Origin: Bacteroidota bacterium
GTDB lineage: Bacteria; Bacteroidota; Ignavibacteria; Ignavibacteriales; Ignavibacteriaceae
Assembly (NCBI GenBank): GCA_023475265.1
Contig: JAMCWE010000093.1
Coordinates: 1 to 35,826 of the forward strand
DNA length: 35,826 bases
Reading direction: 5' to 3'
This document shows positions 30,701 through 35,826 of this stretch, one piece after another. The position numbers and the translations under genes were made by a program. Under the pieces are notes generated by a model. The model had not been told where the DNA came from and did not search any database. It saw nothing but the letters and a program-made list of their open reading frames with translations. Within the stretch, counting starts at the first letter, position 1; every line of letters starts with the position of its first letter.

Positions 30701-33178
30701 ATGAAAAACAAAAATTTACTTCCGCATTTAATCATTTCTACATTCACAATTTTATTTTTATTTGGCTGTTCCGGATCTAAAAATATTTCGGATCCCAAAG
30801 CAGGCGCCGATCTTCCCGGAAGATATAACGGTTACACCCTGCTTCCAAACGGATGGAAGCTTTCGCCGGTCGGCGATCAAGTTGGAATTGATGAGCTTCC
30901 GTTAAACATGGTTGCAACCAAAGACGGCAAATATGCAATTACATCCAACAGCGGCTTGGGAGATAATTCTCTTTCGGTCATCGATGTAAAAGAAGAAAAA
31001 GAAGTTCAAAGAGTCATCATGAACAAAACCTGGTACGGTCTGGCTTTTAATGATGTTGATTCTAAACTTTATGTTTCAGGGGGAAATAATAATTGTGTTT
31101 ACATTTTTAATTCCAATTCCGGAAAACTGGCGCTTCAAGATTCAATCGTGTTGGGCGAGCGGGCGCCGAAGGAACGGATTTCGGTAACAGGGATAACTTT
31201 TGTAAAAAGTAAAAATTATGTTCTCGCTGTTTCAAAGGAAAGCAATTCGCTCTATGTTTGCGATGCCTCAACTGATAAAGTAATTAAAACTATCAAGCTT
31301 GATGGTGAATGTTATGACATAAAAGTGAATCACGCCGGAACATTTGCTTACGTTTCTGTTTGGGGAAAATCTTCGATTGCAGAAATTGATTTGAACAATT
31401 TTGAAGTAACAAGCACAATTAAAGTTGGTGACCATCCTTGTCAATTAATTATTACGAAAGATGATTCGCGGTTGTTTGTTGCTAACGCAAATAACAACTC
31501 TGTTTCTGAAGTTGATCTTAATCAGAAAAAAGAAACGGAAAGAATTAATTCCGCTTTATCGCCTGATGTTCCCTATGGCAGCACGCCTAACGCAATCTGC
31601 TTTAACAGTGATGAAAGCGTTTTGATGGCTGCAAATGCCGACAATAATTATCTTGCATTGTTTGATATAAGTAAACCGAACAAAACTAAAAGTCTTGGAT
31701 TCATTCCAGTCGGCTGGTATCCAACGGCGGTTAAATTTGTAAAAAGTTCAAATCAAATTTTGGTAGCAAACGGAAAAGGCTTAACATCAATGCCTAATCC
31801 TGAAGGACCACATCCATTAATAAAACATTATCATGATAGTCAATACATTGGCTCGCTATTAAAGGGAACTCTTTCTATCATAAATAATCCTGATGAAAAT
31901 GAATTATCCAAATACTCAAAGTTAGTTTATGATAACACTCCATACATTTATAAAAGTAAAAGCTGGGTGGGAATTCAAAATGTAATTCCCGATAAACACG
32001 ATGAAATTGGAAGTGAAAAGATAAAACACGTCTTTTACATCATAAAAGAAAATAGAACTTACGATGAAGTGTTCGGCGATCTGCCTCAGGGAAACGGCGA
32101 TTCATCGCTTTGTTTCTTTCCACAAAAAATTACTCCGAACGAGCACAAGCTTGTTACCGACTTTACTCTTTACGATAATTTTTATGCTGATGCCGAAGTA
32201 AGCGCTGATGGGCACAACTGGTCCACGGCGGCTTATGCTTCGGATTATGTTGAAAAAGATTGGCCAACTAATTACGGAGGTCGTGGTCAAGAATATAATT
32301 TTGAAGGCGGTTATCCGCTTGCTGCACCATCTTCCGGTTACATCTGGAATGATGTTTTAAGCCACGGTAAGACTTTAAGAAACTACGGCGAATTTACCGA
32401 AGAATCTAAAGATAAAAAAGATTTTTATGAAGCTAGAGATGAAGATCTTGAACCTTACACATGCCCTACGTTTCCAGGTTGGAGTTTAACTATTAGTGAT
32501 GTTGATCGTTACAAACTATGGAAGAGTGATTTTGAAAAATTTGAAAAGTCGGATTCACTTCCTAATCTTTGCATAATGAGATTGCCAAACGACCACACAT
32601 GGGGAACGAGCAAAGGACACTGGACTCCGCAAGCTTACGTTGCACAAAATGATTATGCGCTTGGGCTAATTGTACAGACAATTTCAGCAAGTAAATTTTG
32701 GAAAAGTTCAATCATTTATGTTTTAGAGGATGATGCTCAGGACGGTTCGGACCATGTTGATGCACACCGCTCAACGCTGCTCGTGATTGGTCCTTATGTT
32801 AAGCGGCATTTTGTAGATCATACGATGTATTCAACTTCAAGTGTTCTTAAAACAATTGAATTGATTCTCGGTCTGCCTCCTATGACTCAATATGATCTTT
32901 CCGCAACTCCGATTTTATTTTCAATTACGAATAAACCGGATTTTGAACATTACAATGTTGTTGAACCACAAATCGATTTAAATCAGAAAAACTTAGCAAG
33001 CGCATACGGCTCAGAAGAATGTGATCATCTGGATTTTGCGAAAGAGGATGCCGTGCCGGAAAATATATTTAATGAAATTCTTTGGAAGGCAATTAAAGGG
33101 AAAAATTCTGTTATGCCGCCGCCGGTTAGAAGCGCTTTTGTAAAAGTTGTTGAGAAAAAAGCTAAAGATGATGATTAG
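30701..33178 (+). CDS. Lipoprotein: YncE-like beta-propeller fused to phosphoesterase (alkaline-phosphatase fold)
   Basis: 825 residues. A lipoprotein signal ends LFLFGC with C23 as the lipid anchor. Residues about 45-370 show repeated propeller blades of the YVTN/YncE kind (YAYVSVWGKSSIAEIDL, LFVANANNNSVSEVDL and similar). From about 440 the phosphoesterase family core begins: IKENRTYDEVFGDLPQGNGD, DNFYADAEVSADGHNWSTAA and, near 677-692, DDAQDGSDHVDAHRST with the metal-binding Asp/His set. This domain pair is known in Bacteroidota as YncE/alkaline-phosphatase-family proteins. The substrate is unknown, perhaps a phosphodiester released outside the cell. It should face the periplasm or cell surface. 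Single-gene unit, convergent with marR at 5 bp. Confidence 0.92.
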   Translation: MKNKNLLPHLIISTFTILFLFGCSGSKNISDPKAGADLPGRYNGYTLLPNGWKLSPVGDQVGIDELPLNMVATKDGKYAITSNSGLGDNSLSVIDVKEEKEVQRVIMNKTWYGLAFNDVDSKLYVSGGNNNCVYIFNSNSGKLALQDSIVLGERAPKERISVTGITFVKSKNYVLAVSKESNSLYVCDASTDKVIKTIKLDGECYDIKVNHAGTFAYVSVWGKSSIAEIDLNNFEVTSTIKVGDHPCQLIITKDDSRLFVANANNNSVSEVDLNQKKETERINSALSPDVPYGSTPNAICFNSDESVLMAANADNNYLALFDISKPNKTKSLGFIPVGWYPTAVKFVKSSNQILVANGKGLTSMPNPEGPHPLIKHYHDSQYIGSLLKGTLSIINNPDENELSKYSKLVYDNTPYIYKSKSWVGIQNVIPDKHDEIGSEKIKHVFYIIKENRTYDEVFGDLPQGNGDSSLCFFPQKITPNEHKLVTDFTLYDNFYADAEVSADGHNWSTAAYASDYVEKDWPTNYGGRGQEYNFEGGYPLAAPSSGYIWNDVLSHGKTLRNYGEFTEESKDKKDFYEARDEDLEPYTCPTFPGWSLTISDVDRYKLWKSDFEKFEKSDSLPNLCIMRLPNDHTWGTSKGHWTPQAYVAQNDYALGLIVQTISASKFWKSSIIYVLEDDAQDGSDHVDAHRSTLLVIGPYVKRHFVDHTMYSTSSVLKTIELILGLPPMTQYDLSATPILFSITNKPDFEHYNVVEPQIDLNQKNLASAYGSEECDHLDFAKEDAVPENIFNEILWKAIKGKNSVMPPPVRSAFVKVVEKKAKDDD

Positions 33179-33183
33179 ACAAT

Positions 33184-33633
33184 TTATCCACGCAGCTTAT
33201 CGAGCAAATCGTTAAGCTGCTTAATTTCTTCCGGATTCAAAGCAGAAAATTTTTGATCGGCTTCATCGTTTCGCATATCAATCTGTGAAAGAAGGTCAAG
33301 TCCTTTTTGAGTTATACATACATCAACATTTCTTCTATCATGCGAACAAATATTACGTTCAACCAATCCTTTTACTCTAAGCTTTTCAACTATTCGAGAA
33401 GCATCGGACATTTTGTCCAGCATTCTTTCCTTAATCAACTTAATGGTTGCCGGATTAGGATGCTGCCCTCGAAGGATGCGGAGAATATTAAACTGCTGCG
33501 GAGTAATCCCAAGCGGTTTAAAAAAACTTACATTATGGTTGTTCAGCCAGTTGAAAGTGTATACCACATTCACTGCGGCTTTATGATACTCGTTTCTAAA
33601 ATGTTTTTGTGATATTTCTTCTTCTAATTTCAT
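33184..33633 (-). CDS. MarR-family transcriptional regulator
   Basis: 149 residues with the MarR winged helix: GITPQQFNILRILRGQHPNP (42-61), a recognition helix around MLDKMSDASRIVEKLRVKGL (71-90), and the wing VERNICSHDRRNVDVCITQKG (read as VERNICSHDRR and NVDVCITQKG), followed by dimerisation helices. The conserved D-R-R in the wing is present. Cysteines C96 and C106 could sense oxidants, but this is speculative. It lies 6 bp after the pirin gene and probably regulates it and perhaps yceI; the three-gene neighbourhood is common in stress-response loci. Confidence 0.93.
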   Translation of the reverse strand: MKLEEEISQKHFRNEYHKAAVNVVYTFNWLNNHNVSFFKPLGITPQQFNILRILRGQHPNPATIKLIKERMLDKMSDASRIVEKLRVKGLVERNICSHDRRNVDVCITQKGLDLLSQIDMRNDEADQKFSALNPEEIKQLNDLLDKLRG

Positions 33634-33639
33634 TTGATA

Positions 33640-34356
33640 TTAATTTAAATTCATTGGAACTTCAATAATTATAAAGCTCGCATCGGTGGAAGCATTAAAC
33701 TTAAATTCATCGTAGTCATAAACACCAACAGCGTCTCTTTTACCCAATTCAATGTTGTCAAAATTAATGCTTCCATCCAATACAAACAAATAAGAACCGT
33801 TATCTTTAAATAAATTTTTATAAACAATTTCTTTGCCCATTTCAAGCTTCCCGATCGATATTGCTGCGTTCTGATGAATATACAGCGATGAACTGTTTTC
33901 AAGACCCGAAGCAACTGTTTTTAATTCATTCTTTAAGTATTCAAAACCGAAATATTTTTGATCATATCTTGGCTTAATATTTCTTTCTTTTGGAAAAATC
34001 CAGAGTTGAAGAAGTTTAACTTGTTCGACTTTAGAATGATTAAATTCTGAATGCATTATTCCACTGCCGGCTGACATTACCTGCACTTCACCGGGATGCA
34101 TTACCATTACAGTTCCCATACTGTCTTTATGTTCTAATTCTCCTTCAAGCAAAACAGTAATGATCTCCATGTTGTTATGCGGATGTAATCCGAAGCCTTC
34201 ACCTTCTTCAATAATATCGTCATTCAAGACGCGGAGTAAACCAAATCCCATTTTATCAGGATCATGATATTGGTCAAAGCTAAAGCTGAATCTGCTGTGC
34301 AGCCAGCCATGCTCGGCAACGCCTCGTTCATTTGCTTTGTGTATAACTTTTTTCAT
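33640..34356 (-). CDS. Pirin-family bicupin protein
   Basis: 238 residues. The N-terminal cupin has the metal set H58 and H60 (GFGLHPHNNMEI), H102 and E104 (IMHSEF), as in YhhW-type pirins with quercetinase activity in vitro. The C-terminal cupin (about 140-235) lacks the metal ligands. The physiological substrate is unknown; pirins are often tied to redox or electrophile stress. First gene of a pirin-marR operon; an inverted repeat lies upstream at 34393-34411. Confidence 0.94.
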   Translation of the reverse strand: MKKVIHKANERGVAEHGWLHSRFSFSFDQYHDPDKMGFGLLRVLNDDIIEEGEGFGLHPHNNMEIITVLLEGELEHKDSMGTVMVMHPGEVQVMSAGSGIMHSEFNHSKVEQVKLLQLWIFPKERNIKPRYDQKYFGFEYLKNELKTVASGLENSSSLYIHQNAAISIGKLEMGKEIVYKNLFKDNGSYLFVLDGSINFDNIELGKRDAVGVYDYDEFKFNASTDASFIIIEVPMNLN

Positions 34357-34392
34357 CGGAATAACCTCTCTTCCTTATAAAATCGAGAATGC

Positions 34393-34411
34393 TCAATTAG
34401 ACGTTAATTGA
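34393..34411. promoter_or_regulatory. Candidate regulator site upstream of pirin-marR
   Basis: TCAATTA-GACGT-TAATTGA is an inverted repeat with 7-bp arms and 5-bp spacer, 37-55 bp upstream of the pirin start. Its size fits a MarR-family site and would allow autoregulation. It is not the same sequence as the palindrome in the yceI promoter. Confidence 0.45.
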
Positions 34412-34551
34412 AGACGGCGCCCACCTTGCCGCCTTCAACAAACTAATTTGTTTTTTCTGCTTTATTTCTCTATTTGAAAATGATCTTGAATTGGATTTCT
34501 AATTAAGCAACTCATGAATCATAAATTCAAATATTTCTTTCTTCAGAACTA

Positions 34552-35118
34552 TTATTGACTTTGCTTTGTAAACTCAGCATCAACCGTAATGTTAATATTT
34601 TTCCCAACAACCGCACCACCTGTTTCCATCAATGCATTCCATTTAAGATCGTAATCAAATCTGTTTAAAGTACCGGTTGCCTTGAAACCGGTTCTCTGCA
34701 TTCCCCATGGGTCTTTTATTTGTCCGCCATAAAACACATCAAACTCAAATGGTTTAGAAATATTTTTAATTTTAAGTTCACCGATTAATTTATATTTCTC
34801 ATCGTTAATTTTTTCAATCGTTGAACTGTGAAATTTTATTTGTGGAAATTGTTCGGCATCGAAAAAGTCAGCACTTCTTAAATGATTATCTCTATCGGCA
34901 ATACCGGTATCAATACTTTTCACATCGATTGTAGCTTCAGCTTCACCATCCGTTAAATTTTCACCGGTGAAAAAATTAATATCGAAATTGCTAAAATGCC
35001 CTGCAACTTCAGAAATAATTAAGTGTCTCGCGGAAAATTGAATCTTAGAATGTGCTTTATCTAAATTCCAAACTTCTTTTTGAGCAACACCAACCGAAAC
35101 TTTTGATTTTGAATCCAT
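34552..35118 (-). CDS. YceI-family protein
   Basis: 188 residues from ATG 35118, chosen because AGGAG lies 7 bp upstream (35126-35130). A start 24 bp earlier would sit in front of that site. The lipocalin-like YceI pattern is clear: WNLDKAHSKIQFSARHLIIS (about 16-35), GHFSNFDINFF, ADRDNHLRSADFFDAEQFPQ (read to residue about 100) and WGMQRTGFKATGTLNRFDYD. YceI proteins bind polyisoprenoids and are usually secreted. Here no signal peptide is visible, so this copy is probably cytoplasmic. The promoter contains a strong palindrome. Confidence 0.93.
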   Translation of the reverse strand: MDSKSKVSVGVAQKEVWNLDKAHSKIQFSARHLIISEVAGHFSNFDINFFTGENLTDGEAEATIDVKSIDTGIADRDNHLRSADFFDAEQFPQIKFHSSTIEKINDEKYKLIGELKIKNISKPFEFDVFYGGQIKDPWGMQRTGFKATGTLNRFDYDLKWNALMETGGAVVGKNINITVDAEFTKQSQ

Positions 35119-35157
35119 GACTAAACTCCTTAGATTAAACATAATTTATTTACGCAT

Positions 35158-35188
35158 CAAATATATGTTATAACATTTAATGTGTCAA
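35158..35188 (-). promoter_or_regulatory. yceI promoter with overlapping palindrome
   Basis: On the minus strand, TTG (35188-35186), 20 bp, then TATATTTG (35165-35158) fits the Bacteroidota pattern TTG-N19-21-TAnnTTTG, 40 bp before the start. The spacer holds ATGTTATAACAT (35165-35176), a perfect 12-bp palindrome placed where a repressor would block RNA polymerase. Confidence 0.65.
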
Positions 35189-35334
35189 CATCATTCGCAA
35201 ATACATATAAATTTAGTGATAATAATCAATACTAAGACACAAATGGTTTAGTTTATCGTTGATCTTAAGAGATTTAGAGATTTATAGAATGATAAAATTG
35301 ACTTGTGGGTCGAAAATCATTCGTTAAAGAAAAT

Positions 35335-35685
35335 TTATTTCTTTAACCGCACTTTCTCTTTTTTCGTTAATCCTTCGGCAACCAAGCAATATGAATCGTC
35401 TATCCAAGTTAAAATTAATTTATCATGAATAGAATCGTCCAGCATAATTGTATTCCAGTGAAGTTTGTTCATATGATAACCTGGTAAAACTGCGGAATAC
35501 TTTTCTCTCAGTTCAACTGCTTTTTCCGGATCGCATTTCAAATTGATGCTAACTGGCGGTGTAAGATTTGCAATGAGAAAAATTTTACTCATCACTTTAT
35601 AGACGGGAGAATCTTCATTGAATGGAAGACTTTCGGTTACGCCTTTCTTCTTCAGACAATATTCGCGAATAATTTCTAAATCCAT
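35335..35685 (-). CDS. MmcQ/YjbR-family protein
   Basis: 116 residues with the family layout: an opening IIREYCLKKKGVTESLPFNE (5-24), VYKVMSKIFLIANL, INLKCDPEKAVELREKY, then PGYHMNKLHWNTI and a lysine-rich end. YjbR-like proteins have a CyaY-like fold and are proposed to bind DNA, but their role is not settled. Single gene on the minus strand. The 141 bp between its start and the window end carry the repeated CTTACACT motif twice. Confidence 0.93.
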   Translation of the reverse strand: MDLEIIREYCLKKKGVTESLPFNEDSPVYKVMSKIFLIANLTPPVSINLKCDPEKAVELREKYSAVLPGYHMNKLHWNTIMLDDSIHDKLILTWIDDSYCLVAEGLTKKEKVRLKK

Positions 35686-35693
35686 ATCAAGCT

Positions 35694-35707
35694 CTTGAAC
35701 TTACACT
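35694..35707. repeat. Dispersed 14-mer CTTGAACTTACACT
   Basis: Identical to the left arm of the inverted repeat at 23330-23343. A related ACTTACACTAG is at 35781-35791 and also occurs at 23335-23345. It lies in the YjbR-gene leader, 9 bp upstream of its start. Confidence 0.6.
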
Positions 35708-35826
35708 CGTATGTTGAGATTGTTAATAAAGATAAATTATTTTTCGTTATAAAAAACTGGCTTAACAGATGAGAGAGCGGACTTACACTAGGTAAGAAGA
35801 ACTCTATACCGTGTTCAAGGGATTAC

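Overview
The window is AT-rich DNA from a Gram-negative-type bacterium (secretin, heptose epimerase HldD, lipoprotein signal). TAnnTTTG-type promoter boxes and the gene set suggest the Bacteroidota/Chlorobiota/Ignavibacteriota neighbourhood. An Ignavibacteria-like genome is my best guess, by inference only; no rRNA or other marker gene is present.

Region 1 (1-13313) is a type IV pilus (T4P) locus joined to a signalling block. Reading the minus strand from 13313 down: PilC platform, PilB extension ATPase, a divergent PilT-like ATPase, a PilM-PilN fusion, a PilO-PilP fusion, a short PilQ-like secretin, a stand-alone receiver, a large sensor hybrid kinase with three receivers, and a receiver joined to a histidine-kinase dimerisation domain without an ATPase. 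Apart from a 151 bp gap between pilB and pilT, genes abut or overlap by 4 bp, so this looks like one or two transcripts. The 3' end of another hybrid kinase converges on it at 1-432.

Region 2 (about 13320-17590) is a toxin-antitoxin (TA) island: DUF2442, a truncated DUF4160, HicBA, HEPN/MNT, a second DUF2442, a MazEF-like pair and RelB/YafQ. Its right half is punctuated by copies of a hairpin repeat, two of which share 74 identical bases. A 29-bp degenerate copy of the pilC start region lies inside the island. At 17670-18068, beyond the island and in pilus-operon orientation, is a pilin-like gene with an unusual N-terminus. The island therefore appears to separate the probable pilin from its assembly machinery.

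Region 3 (18069-19912) holds an unrecognised 163-residue gene, an exact-period 21-bp tandem array with an internal palindrome, and a cluster of GAAA-loop hairpins.

Region 4 (19913-35685) is mostly ordinary: an ArsB/NhaD-type permease with a Nudix hydrolase, a very acidic small protein, hldD divergent from metH, a signalling trio (small GM-type protein, HDOD protein, PAS kinase), a YncE/phosphoesterase lipoprotein, a MarR-pirin operon, yceI and a YjbR-like gene.

No tRNA, rRNA, CRISPR array, integrase or transposase gene was seen.
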